NCBI RefSeq assembly: GCF_010015445.1
Contig: NC_053112.1
Span: forward strand, 4,994,886 to 5,058,885
DNA length: 64,000 nucleotides
Direction of reading: 5' to 3'
Source of the DNA: Perca fluviatilis
Taxonomy: Eukaryota > Chordata > Actinopteri > Perciformes > Percidae
A program made the position numbers and the translations under genes. This document shows positions 22,488-33,510 of this stretch, piece after piece (position 1 is the first letter of the stretch; each line of letters begins with the position of its first letter). The notes under the pieces were generated by a model that saw nothing but the letters and a program-made list of their open reading frames with translations, searched no databases and was not told the DNA's origin.

Positions 22488-22786
22488 TCACCTGAAATGG
22501 TTTTCCAACAGTCTTGAATAGCGGTTGGAACCAAATATCTCAAATTTGGACTCATCAGACCAAAGCACAGATTTCCACTGGTCTAATGTCCATTCCTTGT
22601 GTTTCTTGGCCCAAACACATGTCTTCTGCTTGTTGCCTCTCCTTAGCAGTGGTTTCCTAGCAGCTACTTGACCATGAAGGCCTGATTCGCGCAGTCTCCT
22701 CTTAACAGTTGTTCTAGAGATGTGTCTGCTGCTAGAACTCTGTGTGGCATTCATCTGGTCTCTAATCTGAGCTGCTGTTAACTTGC
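22488..22786 (-). pseudogene. Tc1 transposase, middle part plus C-terminal relic
   Basis: Reads RKLTAAQIRDQMNATQ, then RHISRTTVKRRLRESGLHG (second helix-turn-helix) and VLWSDESKFEIFGSNR, which carries the first catalytic Asp. The frame then jumps to the C-terminal words QDCWKTISGDYL, so the second Asp and the Glu of the DDE triad are deleted. Confidence 0.85.
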
Positions 22787-23326
22787 GATTTCTAGGGATG
22801 CACCGAATATTCGGCCACCGAAAATATTCGGCCGAAAATGTCCAAAAACATAATTTTCGGTTTCGGCCGAAGGAGTAAAAACGCCGAAAAAATTACACCG
22901 AACCTTTCTAGTTTTTATTTTTTTTAAAGCAACCAGTGTGGAATGAGCCTGGTGCGCTTCTAAAAAAGACGGATTAAAAAAGAGCCGCAGGTACGTTTGT
23001 TAACAACTAACTGACAATAAAGGGAGATGAAAAAGGGTCCGCATGCACTTGTAAACAACTAAATGACAATAAACGGAGATGAAAAAAGAGCCGAGCGCAC
23101 CTGTTAACAACAAAATACCAAGTAGAGAGAAAAAAATCTGCGCACACTTCATGCAGCAAACATGTCAGCAGTGTGGAAGCATTTTAAAGTGTCGGAAAAC
23201 GGAGAAAATAAGGCCGTTTGCAGACAGTGTTCTGCTGAACTACATTCATCTGGATTGATGCCAGGATGTGTTGCATAGGGTGTTTGGCTACGTGGCAAAA
23301 GTGTTAATCGCTAACTCGATAGCTCT

Positions 23327-24600
23327 ATGGCTACTTCCACTCTAAGCGAGTCCCCACTTCCTCGCAGGATTTCATCTTTATTCAGAGACACTCAGAAAGA
23401 AATTGCAGATCTCAAGAATGAGATTCGGATGCTTTTAGAGGACCAAAAACACAAGGATGCTTTACTAACAACCTGCCTGAACGTGGCTCACGACCAGTCG
23501 CTCCAGATTTCGTCTCTTACGGCGGCCCTCCAGGACACGGAACACTGGGATCCATCTGCCTACCACCAGCGCCCATCATCCTGGACTGAGGTGGTTTGTG
23601 GCCGAAAGAGGGCCTCAAATAGGGCTCCATCGCCTTCTGCATCGCCTCCCACCGTCAGCCTTTCGAATCGCTTCGGCGTTTTGTCAGAGCTGGCGGCTGG
23701 TGGATCGGGATCATGCCCGAGAACTGGTGTTGCTGGAGCCTCTGTGCGGTCGGCAGCTGGTGGAGTGACTGTCGCGGTCTGTACGACCCTCCCGGTCTCG
23801 GATGCTGCGGTTCCCCGTGGTCGCGGATCAGCCCTCCCGGTGGCTGCTGCGGTTCCCCGCAATTCAACATCTCCAGAGCCGGCTGGTCAGCTGTCGTCAC
23901 GGGAGAAGACTGCTGCCTCTCGTCGGAAGCTACTAAGAGATGCGGTGTTCAGACAATCTGGTGGCCGCCGCTGCCTGGGCCGCTTAAACACCAACGTACT
24001 CCAACAGAGTAAGCATTCTTCCTTTCCTTGTACATCGGAAATTGTTACTGACTGCTCTCTTCCTATCACCGGCCATTCACAATCCTCCGCTCCCCGACCA
24101 CTTTTCCCTCAAAACACAATAATTATCGGTGATTCATTCTGCCGACGCATGCGATTTTTTTAATGCAACCACACACTGTTTTCCAGGAGCTAAGGTTGCA
24201 GATATCCATGATAAAATTTTGGACCTGATACCCTCACTTTCAACAACAATCAAGCGCATTGTGGTCCACTGTGGACATAATGACATGTCCTACCGTGAAA
24301 ATGAACGCACAAAGAAAGATTTTAACACTTTTAAAGAGTACTGGGAAATCGTTTTTCATTTCGGGCCCACTTCCCTCTCTAGGTCGTGGAAAACCTTTTA
24401 GCACCTTTTGCAACTTCTTGGCCTCAACACCTGGCTTCAGACTGCCTGCAATCTTCACCACATAGGGTTCATTGACAATTTCAATCTTTTTTGGGAACGT
24501 GCGCTCTGTTCAGCAGGGATGGAATTCATCCGAACGCCGGGCAACCAGATGCTGTGTAGAAATATACAGCATGTCCTGCAAACGCAGTGGAATGACTGAC
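23327..24600 (+). pseudogene. LINE ORF1, coiled coil plus SGNH/GDSL esterase
   Basis: Begins MATSTLSESPLPRRISSLFR with a leucine-rich coiled coil (residues about 15-70) and a Ser/Pro-rich middle. The esterase signature TIIIGDSFCRR (GDS nucleophile, about 24118-24150) is followed by a frame break in a T-run near 24160. It continues in a second frame (GAKVADIHDKILDLIPSL, IVVHCGHNDMSY), and the catalytic Asp/His motif DGIHPN (24518-24535) falls in yet another frame. Esterase ORF1 proteins are thought to act as RNA-binding or membrane-associated chaperones of the LINE particle. Confidence 0.85.
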
Positions 24601-27461
24601 GGTTTACCTCCGAAAAACACGCTCAAACACAATTCCCAGATGCACTCTTCCATAACCTCCTCCTCCTCTAAAACCACGTCTCCAAGTCCACAAAACAGCT
24701 ATATCATCCCGGTTATTATTAACAACAGACCACACAAAGTGGTGAAGCTGCAATACAATAAAACACATTCAACTGCTAATATAGTAAATTTAGCGCTCAT
24801 TCCCCATCATCTACAGCCTGCCATAAGAAATGAGGCAGATATCTGCCTCAACACACTAACACTAGCTTTATTAAATGTCAGATCCTTAGCAGGAAAATCA
24901 TTTTTTATCAATGATTTTATTATTCAACATAATCTTGATTTTATGTTTTTAACTGAAACCTGGTTGGATCAGAATAACAGGGCTGCTGTCCTCATCGAGT
25001 CAGCTCCCCCTGGCTTCATTTTTATGAATGAGAGTAGAGTTCATAAGAGAGGAGGTGGGGTCGCTATTTTGTTTAAAAACTCATTCATATGTACGCAATT
25101 ATCCGTCGGAAATTTTGCTTCCTTTGAGTATGTGGCTCTTCAGTTAAGGTCCACTAATAGAGCTATATTTATAAATATCTACAGACCACCCAAGTACTGT
25201 GCAGCCTTTTTTGATGATTTTGCTGAACTACTGTCTATGATCTGTGTTGACTTCGACTGTATAATTGTTACGGGTGATTTCAACATTCATGTCGACAACC
25301 CTGAGGATAGAGGTACAAAGGAATTGTATTGTATCTTTGATAATTATGGACTCACTCAACATGTGACTACAGCCACACACAACAAAGGTCACATCTTGGA
25401 CTTAATTATTTCTAAAGGCTTGAACATTTCCAAAGTTGTGGTGAATGATATTGCTCTTTCTGATCATTCATGTGTGTTTTTTAATAGCTCTATAACTGTG
25501 AAAAAAACTGTTCATACAGAGGTAATCAGAAAACGATACATCACTGAAAGCATCAGTGAAAAATTCATTCAGCTTTTCTCGTCCACAACTGCCCCCTCTG
25601 GAGCCTCAGCAACTGAACTTCTAGATAATTTCAACTGTAGAATATCAACTATTATTGACACCATTGCTCCCGTTAAGGTCAAAATCATCTCTAGCAAGAA
25701 AAAATCTCCATGGAGAAATGTCGCACCTGTAAGATTAGAAAAAAGAGTGTCGAAAAGCTGAACGCAGGTGGCGAAAAACAAACCTACAGGTCCATTATGA
25801 AATCTATAAAGACAGACTTTGTATTTTTAATGTGGTACTGAGAAATGCAAGGCGGACGTTCTTCTCTGAAATTATTTCAAAAAACTCTAATAATTCACGT
25901 GCTCTATTTGCTACTGTCGATAGGTTATCAAACCCTCCAGTACCAGTAGCATCTGACTTTTTGTCCACCGAAGCTTGCAATAACTTTGCAATCTTCTTTA
26001 GTAAAAAAATTCAGAAAATTAGACTTACAGTCAGTGCATCCATATCAGGTACAGGATATGTGCTGTCTCAATGCTTAAGCAAAACAAGTCCTCATATGAC
26101 ACAATTTCAAACAATTCACCAAGGTCAACTGGCGGAGTTTATACAAAATTTGAAAACCTCTTCCTGTTGCCTTGATATTTTACCAACTGGCTTTTTAAAA
26201 ATGTTTCGAATTGTTTGGTCTCAGATCTTTTACAAATTGTAAACATGTCTCTTCAAACAGGCATCTTCCCACAGGGCGTTAAAAATTGCAGTAATCAAGC
26301 CACTCTTAAAAAGAATAACCTAGATACATCACTTATGGACAACTATAGGCCTATATCAAACCTCCCATTCTTAAGTAAAATTATTGAAAAGCGGTTTTTC
26401 AACAAATAAACCTTTTATTGTCCCAAAAGAATATTTTGGATCCCTTACAGTCGGGTTTTCGGCCACATCATAGCACTGAGACAGCTCTTCTGAAAATCTT
26501 TAATGATATCCACCTAAGCACAGATAGTGGCAGAACAACAGTCTTAGTTTTACTAGATCTCAAGCTGCATTTGACACCGTTGACCAACGACATATTATTA
26601 AATAGACTGGAAAACTGGGTAGGCCTTTCTGGAACAGTACTACAGTGGTTTGAATCCTATTTAAAAAATAGAAATTACTATGTGTCAATAGGTAACTATG
26701 CATCTGAGTCCGCAAGTTTGACATGTGGGGTTCCCCAAGGCTCCATCCTGGGGCCTCTACTGTTTAATATATACATGCTGCCCTAGCTAAAATCATGGAA
26801 AACAACAACATAAACTATCACAGCTATGCGGACGATACACAGATTTATATAACCTTGTCACCCGGAGACTACAGTCCAATACAACACCTGGCCAGGTGCA
26901 TTGAACAAATCAACGAATGGATGTGCCAGAATTTCCTAAAATTAAATGAAGATAAACGGAGTTTTGGAAAACAGTCCAATGAAAAGAAAAGAATTGCGAC
27001 AAGGGAAAATCTGCTATTAATAAAAGCAAGGGGTAAAAGGACTTATGTGCCAACAGGATTTAGAAAAACTTATCCATGCTTTCATTTTCAGTAGACTTGA
27101 CTACTGCGCCGCTTTTACAGGTATTCATAAAAGTCTATTAAACAGCTGCAGCTGATTCAGAACACTGCTGACGCGCGTCCTTACCAACACCAAAAAATAG
27201 ATCATTCCAGTTCTGAAGTCCTTACACTGGCTTCCTGTGCATCAAAGAATAGATTTCAAAATACTCATGTTAGTTTATAAGTCACTAAACGGTTTAGGAC
27301 CAATTTACCTATCAAATCTGCTACTACACTATGAGCCGTTGAGATCCTTGAGATCATCAGGGACGGGCCGCTCGCCATACCGAAGTCCGGAACAAAAGGG
27401 GGAAGCTGCGTTCAGCTTCTATGGTCCCTACATCTGGAACAAACTACGCGCAAAACTGTAG
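24600..27461 (+). pseudogene. LINE ORF2, APE endonuclease plus reverse transcriptase
   Basis: APE-type endonuclease intact in one frame: ALLNVRSLAGKSF, FLTETWLDQ (catalytic Glu), IVTGDFNIHV, IALSDHSCVFF. A stop follows near 25760, then frame-broken reverse transcriptase: [55 protein letters not shown], and the YADD active site (SYADDTQIYI, about 26824). The tail HQRIDFKILMLVYKSLNGLG is the usual C-terminus. The first RT Asp region (LLDL) has a local indel. Confidence 0.9.
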
Positions 27462-29324
27462 GTTGGCTCCTAATCTCAGCTCTTTTAAATCAAGGCTGAA
27501 GACCTTTCTTTTTAACACTGCCTTTTCTTAATTCATTTTTGTATTTAAATTTTATTTTTTTATTCATTTATTTTATTATATAACTGTTTCTTCATCTGTT
27601 ACCAATTTGTATGATATTTTTAACTGTGTAAAGCACTTTGAATCGCATTGCTGCTGAATTGTGCTATAGAAATAAAGTTGCCTTGCCTTGCCTTGAACTT
27701 TCTAGAGGGGGAACATCTGCGAAGACGTTCACCACATCAGGCTTGATTCATCACCTTAAATCCAAACACCCCAGACAACATGAGGAGTACGAGAGAGACA
27801 CCATCGCGGCAGCAACTAAAAGGAAAGTAGGCCTACCCAGCTCACACACTCCATCTGTGGCTGACGTTTTTGAAAAGGCAAAAAAGTTTGGCAGTGACAG
27901 TGCTAAAGCTAAGGGCATTACAACTAAAGTAATGGAATTCATTGCCTTGGATGACCAACCCTTCTCAGTTGTAGAGGACGTAGGGTTCCGTAGGCTAATG
28001 GGACATATTGAGCCCCGTTACACTGTCCCAAGTAGACGGCATTTCTCGGATGTATGCTTACCCGAAATGTATAACGTTGTGTCAACCCACGTCCATGAGC
28101 TCTTGGCTACAGATATTGCAGCCTTTAGCTTCACCACAGATATATGGAGCTCGGATGTCAGTCCCACCAGCATGCTGAGTTTAACGGCACAGTGGATAGA
28201 CACTGAGTTCAACCTACAAAAGGTTGTTCTTCACTTCGCAAAGAGTTCAGAGGCTCCCTACAGCCGCAGCCATCTCAGATGCTTTTGCCAAAATGTTTGA
28301 CACTTGGCGTATCGACCCATCAAAGTGCATGCGATAGTGAGTGACAATGCAAGAAATATGACCAAAGCCATGGAAGACAGCAACCTTAAAGGCATAAGGT
28401 GCATGGCCCCACGCCTCAACTGGCGGTCAACGAGGAGTGTTGAGTCAGCGCAGTATAAGCGGATGTAATTGCGCGCCGGCAGGAAAATTGTGGGCCATTT
28501 CAAGCATTCTCCGCTTGCCTATGGCGCCTACAAGCAATCCAAGAGCAATTGGGAATGCCACCCAACGTCTCCAACAAGATGTGAGCACAAGGTGGAACAG
28601 TGCTTATTACATGCTGGAAAGCCTTTTTGCACAAAAGCGAGTCCGGCTTCATACATTGCCGATCACGATGTCCCGGCGACATTCAGCGCATACCAGTGGG
28701 TTTTAATAGAGAACATTCTCTCTGCTCTTGCTCTGCTCGTTGCGGCAGATAACGAAGGAGATAAGCTCATCGGGTGCATCTGTGGCAGACGTTATCCCCT
28801 TACTAGCAGCATTAAAGCGTCTTTTAGGCAAAGAGGCTGAAACAGACCACGGAGTGAGAACAACAAAAAGTGCGCTCTTAGATGCTGTGAACACTCGTTT
28901 TAGCAAGGCAGATTCCGAACCGCTGTACTGCATCGCGACAGTACTTGATCCAAGATATAAGGATCATTACTTGGATGTGGGGAAAAAGCAGCACACAAGG
29001 GACATGATACAGGCTGAGTTGGATTTGCAAAAGCCGCTGTGTGATGGAGACGGTCGCATGACGCACAGCGCAGCAGAACGGGGAGATGGCGTGGGAAAAA
29101 AGGGCACACGCTACAGATGATGAGCTGCGCAAACCCTTACTGTCTGACATGTTCGAAGAGATTCTCCAAGAGAGCAATCCAAATACCAGTCAGAAGACAA
29201 GCTCAACAGCTCAACAACTGGATGCTTTTCTATCAGAAGTCCCCATCCCCAGGAGCAATAACCCTCTTGGATATTGGAGGGCCAATCAAGGCCGCTTTCC
29301 CCACCTGGCACAGACGGCACGAAG

Positions 29325-29571
29325 GTTAGCTATTTAGGAAATTGAATTAAATATGTTATTCATAAAGTTCTTGTTATGCTATATATTTTGAACTATTATA
29401 CTTTAGTGTGGAAAAATAGAAGGCATATAGCCTACTGGCATTCAAAAGTTTAATTATTTCTTAGGCAGAAAAGAAACACATGCCGTCATCAATTAAAAAA
29501 CTACAAAAAACTGATAGCCTACAATGTCGATGCTATGAGATAACTGTTTCGATTCTCCGTTCCCATCCTAG
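29325..29571 (+). other. intron retained in the hAT transposase gene
   Basis: GTTAGC at the 5' end and CCATCCTAG at the 3' end. Removing it joins ARR codons to YLSAPCTSTDSERLF without a shift. Confidence 0.65.
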
Positions 29572-30162
29572 ATACTTGTCTGCTCCATGCACAAGCACCG
29601 ATAGCGAGAGACTGTTTAGCGCTGCTTCTCACGTCATCGATGAGAAGAGGAACAGACTTTCATGTCAAAGCAGAGAAGCTCCTTTTCATCAAGAAGAACC
29701 TGCCACTTTTCCTGAAGTAGACTTAATTTAGTTTATTAAAGTTGCCTGTTATTTAAATACACTGTCAGAAATAGGGCACTGCCCCATTTGTGTTCAGCCC
29801 CCCCGGCGCCCACTTTTTTTTTTTTTTTTTTTCAAGCAGTTGTTAATGCACTTTTTTTGTTGTGAGCATACAGAGTAAATGCAGTTAATTTCTTGTTTAA
29901 GGCCGATGTTAGGGGGGCTCAAAGATGGCCAAATAAAAAGTATTTTGTTTTACTAATTTATTTAAGGGTAAATTGTTCTTAAATTAGGTCTTCTGGAATG
30001 TTAGAAAACGTTCAGTAAATAAATCGTTTGTATCAAATATGTAATTGATTTTGTTTTATTGAAAAGCAAGACAAAAAAGTTTATAAAGGACATTTAATTG
30101 TTTTATTCATGCAATGGTGAAAGATTAAAGCAAAATGAATGAAAAACAGCAAAAGATTTCTG

Positions 30163-30410
30163 AGGCTGGTGACTCGGATGAACTTAACCTCAGCAGCAGA
30201 GGTAATTCTTGGTCTTCCTTTCCTGGGGCGGTCCTCATGTGAGCCAGTTTCGTTGTAGCGCTTGATGGTTTTTGCGACTGCACTTGGGGACACATTCAAA
30301 GTTTTCGCAATTTTCTGGACTGACTTACCTTCATTTGTTAAAGTAATGATGGCCACTCGTTTCTCTTTAATTAGCTGATTGGTTCTTGCCACAATATGAA
30401 TTCTAACCAT
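30163..30410 (-). pseudogene. Tc1 transposase N-terminus (helix-turn-helix)
   Basis: MVRIHIVARTNQLIKEKRVA, then KSVQKIAKTLNVSPSAVAKT (paired-like helix-turn-helix) and RKGRPRITSAAEVKFIRV. At SLRN the frame runs into the hAT insertion; the missing continuation is at 22786 and downward. DNA-binding half of a cut-and-paste transposase. Confidence 0.9.
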
Positions 30411-30802
30411 TGTCCAATAGGGCTGTTGGCTGTGTATCAACCTGACTTCTGCACAACACAACTGATGGTCCCAACCCCATTAATAAGGGAAATAATTCCA
30501 CTAATTAACCCTGACAAAGCACACCATTGAAGTGAAAACCATATCAGGTGACTACCTCATGAAGCTCATTGAGAGAACACCAAGGGTTTGCAGTGCTATC
30601 AAAAAAGCAAAGGGTGGCTACTTTGAGGAATCTAAAATATAAGACATGTTTTCAGTTATTTCACACTTTTGTTAAGTACATAATTCCATATGTGTTCATT
30701 CATAGTTTTGATGCCTTCAGTAAGAATCTACAATGTAAATAGTCATGAAAATAAAGAAAACGCATTGAATGAGGTGTGTCCAAACTTTTGGCCTGTACTG
30801 TA

Positions 30803-31610
30803 GGTATAGATATAAAATCTAAAAAATTTTTTATAAATCAGCTAATAATTCAGTGCATTGTAAGTGATACAAGGCTAAAAACGTTTCTATAATTTTCCCA
30901 AAAACTGTCCTGAAACATGTATTTTTGGTTTGTTTTGTTTGTTGACGGACAAAGCCAAATGGAAAAAAACTAATTATCGCAAAAGGGGGTAAAACAACTT
31001 TAGGCCATATGGTCAAAATTAAATGATTTAATAATAATGTATAACTATAACTTATAACAATAACATATTTCACTAGTAAATTGCTGTTGAACAACAAAAA
31101 CAACCACCATGGCAAAAGGGTATTTTACAACAACTTTGAATGCACCGCTACGCACCGTCTGTGTTGTTCTTCAGACAAGTAGACAACGGCAGCTGCACAC
31201 TGCTTAACATACTGCTGTTGGATCCTATACAGTGAAATAAATCACACTTTACACCGTTTAGCTGTCAGCATTTTAATCCTGTTTAATCCATCTGCTAGCT
31301 AATGGTAGGCTAACGTTAGCTGCTGACGAGATGGTTACAGCAGTCGAGACCTCATGTAATAAATCATCTCCACGGTCTCCAGATCTCCAAAATAGAGAAA
31401 AAGGTTTTATTTTAACCTTTGACCTGATGTGGAAAAAGCTGCTGAGGACAGAATTAATTTGTCTGTTACACCCAGATTTCTGGCTTATGTTTGGACATTT
31501 GAAGACCCAATCAAATGAAAACACCAGAGATAATAAAGACTAGGTATTGATTTTAACCCCTGACAGTGTTTGTATTACTGTGGTATTAAACCAATGTGTT
31601 TCTCTCTCAG
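30803..31610. other. remaining NLR intron
   Basis: No exon. From about 31331 the sequence aligns with 1489-1781, the equivalent intron of the left NLR gene, with high identity, including GATGGTTACAGCAGTC and CACGGTCTCCAGATCTCCAA. Confidence 0.7.
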
Positions 31611-31815
31611 GTTGTCATTCTGCACAAAGAGCTGCTGTGAGTCTCTGGCCTCGGCTCTGGAGTCGAACCCTTCACACCTCAGAGAACTGACGCTGGACCG
31701 TAGTGATCCAGGAGAATCAGGTCTGAAGCTGCTGTCTGATTTACAGGAGAACAAAAGATACAAACTGCAGACACTGGTGGTGTCTGAGGGAGTTATTGAA
31801 ACGGATCAGAACTAA
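31611..31815 (+). CDS. NLR terminal exon, second gene
   Basis: Acceptor GTTTCTCTCTCAG, stop TAA at 31813-31815. LSFCTKSCCESLASALES, then HLRELTLDRSDPGESGLKLL, ending VIETDQN. The stop comes earlier than in the left gene because AACTATAAG there is AACTAAAAG here. No B30.2 domain follows. Confidence 0.85.
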
Positions 31816-33340
31816 AAGACAACAATGGATCATTTTCTTTCTTCTGTCCGGACCAAATGAGCTGAACTACAGACGTGAAAGTGACCTTAACACTCTGCGC
31901 GAAATCGTATACGATTCAAAATGGCACTTTAATCATATTTTAATAATTTAGTAGCCTAAGATTTATTGTCTTACCTTTTTGCAGCTAAAGCTAACGAGTT
32001 AGCTGTCACAGGAGTGTCTTTGCTGTCTTTCTAGCCTTCCACGGAAGGTTTGTATCCAGCCTGGAACTTGTGCCTTTTTTTGGGTGGTTGGGCAATAAAT
32101 CAAACTCTTACATTCAAGATTGATAAACTTAGCGTCCATAATTTATGATTTTGATGCTAACATCCATTTTGTTTCCCATAATGCTTGGGAGATTACTTGA
32201 AACCAATGGAAAGCAGTCATCCAAGGGAGAACAAAGATCTTTTTGGGAGAAGAGCTAACTAATTCAAGTCAGAATAGTAACAATGTGACCAAAGATCGTC
32301 TATTACCATTCTAAACGGTTCTACAGAGAAGATGGCATCATTGTTTTGATTTTGGGATAAATTTGGGCCTTTTTGAAGAAACGTAAATAGTTATTTACAT
32401 TAGCCCGCCTCTAAATAAAATAAACATAATCAACATTATAACTAATATAAACAACATTATATGAGTTATAATGTTGATTATTTTATTTTCCACTAATGAC
32501 TCAAATATAAAAACGGTTTTAGACAACACAAATGCTTGTTTAGCATTGCTGTGTGTGTTATATAAATAAATATGACATTATTATTTTGATCATTGGCATA
32601 AGTAAATGTCATTAGGGCAAAAGCGTCTGGACTTTTTATGAAAAACTGTATATATTTGTATACTGTATAAGTTACAATGTTTATTTCTTCAGTTTGACTA
32701 CCAAGACATGGAAGTGTTAGAGATTGGCTTAGCTTGTATTGCTCTGTGTGATATCAATTAATATCTGTGAGGTTAATGTTCCATTTTAATTATTTGTTTG
32801 TCTTTAAGGTCCTACAATCTTGTTTAACATTCCAGTGACCTCACTGCAGCACCGTGTTCTAATAGCCCATTTTTACCTGAAAGAAATGATGTTCATAGAT
32901 TGACTGTAAACAACAGGGTTGATGTTTTACAAGGTTTTCAGAAAATAAAATCAGACGGACAATGAATTGTAAAATGACCTTAGGTCTGGTAGGGTTAAAT
33001 GCATCGTGACTTCTTCTCTCTTTAAGGAATCGATGCTCAAAACTCCTCAATCAGAAGTCAGAGGGTATCTGAGCACCAGCTACCAGCTCAGAGATTACTC
33101 CTCTCTGTGTAACGTAAAAGCATAATATACTGGGGCGGGACACACACAAACACACACAGAGGAACATGTCCCTCTGCACTCTGAAAAACTAACATTATAT
33201 TAAAAAGAGCTCAAAACTCCTCAATCAGAAGTCAGAGGGTATCTGAGCACCAGCTACCAGCTCAGAGATTACTCCTCTGTGTAACGTAAGAGCGTAATTT
33301 TCTGTGGGGGGGGACACAGAGGAACATGCCCAGTGTTGCC
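31816..33340. other. intergenic, no gene seen
   Basis: AT-rich. This segment has no counterpart after the left NLR gene, where the exon flank (GAACTACAG) joins directly to the repeat at about 2037. Confidence 0.6.
33035..33330. repeat. direct duplication of about 174 bp
   Basis: GCTCAAAACTCCTCAATCAG ... CACAGAGGAACATG occurs twice in tandem (starting at 33036 and near 33209). Confidence 0.9.
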
Positions 33341-33503
33341 AGGTCTTTTCCTATGACAGTAGCTAACCATAGCTCCAAAAGTTACTAAAAGTCGCTAGAT
33401 GATGTCATTCGCTCATTTGTACATTGATGACATCATTGTGTAGCAGTATGAGCTACGTCATAACTACCTGCGCACTTCTGGCCAATCATACATTCCGGCG
33501 CAG

Positions 33504-33510
33504 TATAAAA
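33504..33510 (+). promoter_or_regulatory. TATA box of the solo LTR
   Basis: GCAGTATAAAAGAGGC, a consensus TATA about 65 bp into the LTR. Initiation would be expected about 25-30 bp downstream. Confidence 0.75.

Larger units (their letters stand above)
23242..27693 (+). mobile_element. near full-length non-LTR retrotransposon (CR1/L2/Rex1-like)
   Basis: Exact 6-bp target duplication TGAACT (23236-23241 and 27694-27699) in the hAT BED-finger codons. It has two ORFs (coiled-coil plus SGNH esterase; APE endonuclease plus reverse transcriptase) and ends in AATAAAGTTG and (CCTTG)n. This order and the esterase-bearing ORF1 fit the Jockey-superfamily CR1/L2/Rex1 group; the exact clade is not settled. 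Several frame breaks make it inactive. Confidence 0.9.
23162..29731 (+). pseudogene. hAT transposase (BED finger, hAT-C), broken
   Basis: The ATG at 23162 opens MSAVWKHFKVSENGENKAVC then RQCSAEL, the first half of a BED finger. The LINE interrupts it. It resumes at 27700 with SRGGTSAKTFTTSGLIHHLK, including the paired His. It then follows the ZBED-like hAT order: FIALDDQPFSVVEDVGFRRL, FTTDIWSSDV, then several frame breaks and stops from 28260 onward, LDPRYKDHYL, and finally the dimerisation motif STDSERLFSAASHVIDEKRN (about 29597-29656). A 247-bp GT-AG intron is kept at 29325-29571. Dead copy. Confidence 0.85.
22794..30155 (+). mobile_element. hAT element inserted in Tc1 and itself split by a LINE
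   Basis: The left end AGGGATGCACCGAATATTCGG is a typical hAT terminus. The broken Tc1 resumes at GATTTCT (30156-30162), a repeat of 22787-22793, so at least 7 bp of target is duplicated. Without the LINE the element is about 2.9 kb. The expected mirror-image right terminus (TTCGGTGCATCCCT) is not visible before 30156. Confidence 0.8.
22233..30800 (-). mobile_element. Tc1/mariner element split by a hAT insertion
   Basis: Termini CAGTACAGGCCAAAAGTTGG (left) and its complement (right), bounded by TA at 22231-22232 and 30801-30802. About 1.2 kb remains once the 7.36-kb insertion at 22794-30155 is removed. The transposase is read on the - strand in two pieces, with an internal deletion near 22525 that removes the middle of the catalytic domain. 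The copy was therefore already non-autonomous. Confidence 0.9.
17853..31815 (+). pseudogene. NLRC3-like NLR gene, second copy, frame-broken
   Basis: Exons in order: 17853-17972, 18077-18130, 18503-20249 (FISNA and NACHT plus the post-NACHT helical region), 20360-20536 and 21082-21255 (LRR), 31611-31815 (terminal LRR). Introns are GT-AG and phases agree. The family comprises cytosolic NTP-hydrolysing receptors of innate immunity, hugely expanded in teleosts. Two single-base breaks interrupt the long NACHT exon (near 18571 and near 19985), so a full-length product is not encoded as written. The last intron is swollen to 10.4 kb by a transposon nest. It is either a recent pseudogene or an assembly with two indel errors. 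Candidate upstream exons are at 5870-6111, 7588-7730 and 13072-13160. Confidence 0.85.

Noticed and set aside
23560..24069. Minus-strand frames inside LINE ORF1
   Set aside because: Shadows of the GC-rich ORF1 region.
22233..30800. A working Tc1 transposase
   Set aside because: Split by 7.36 kb, and two of the three catalytic acidic residues are deleted.
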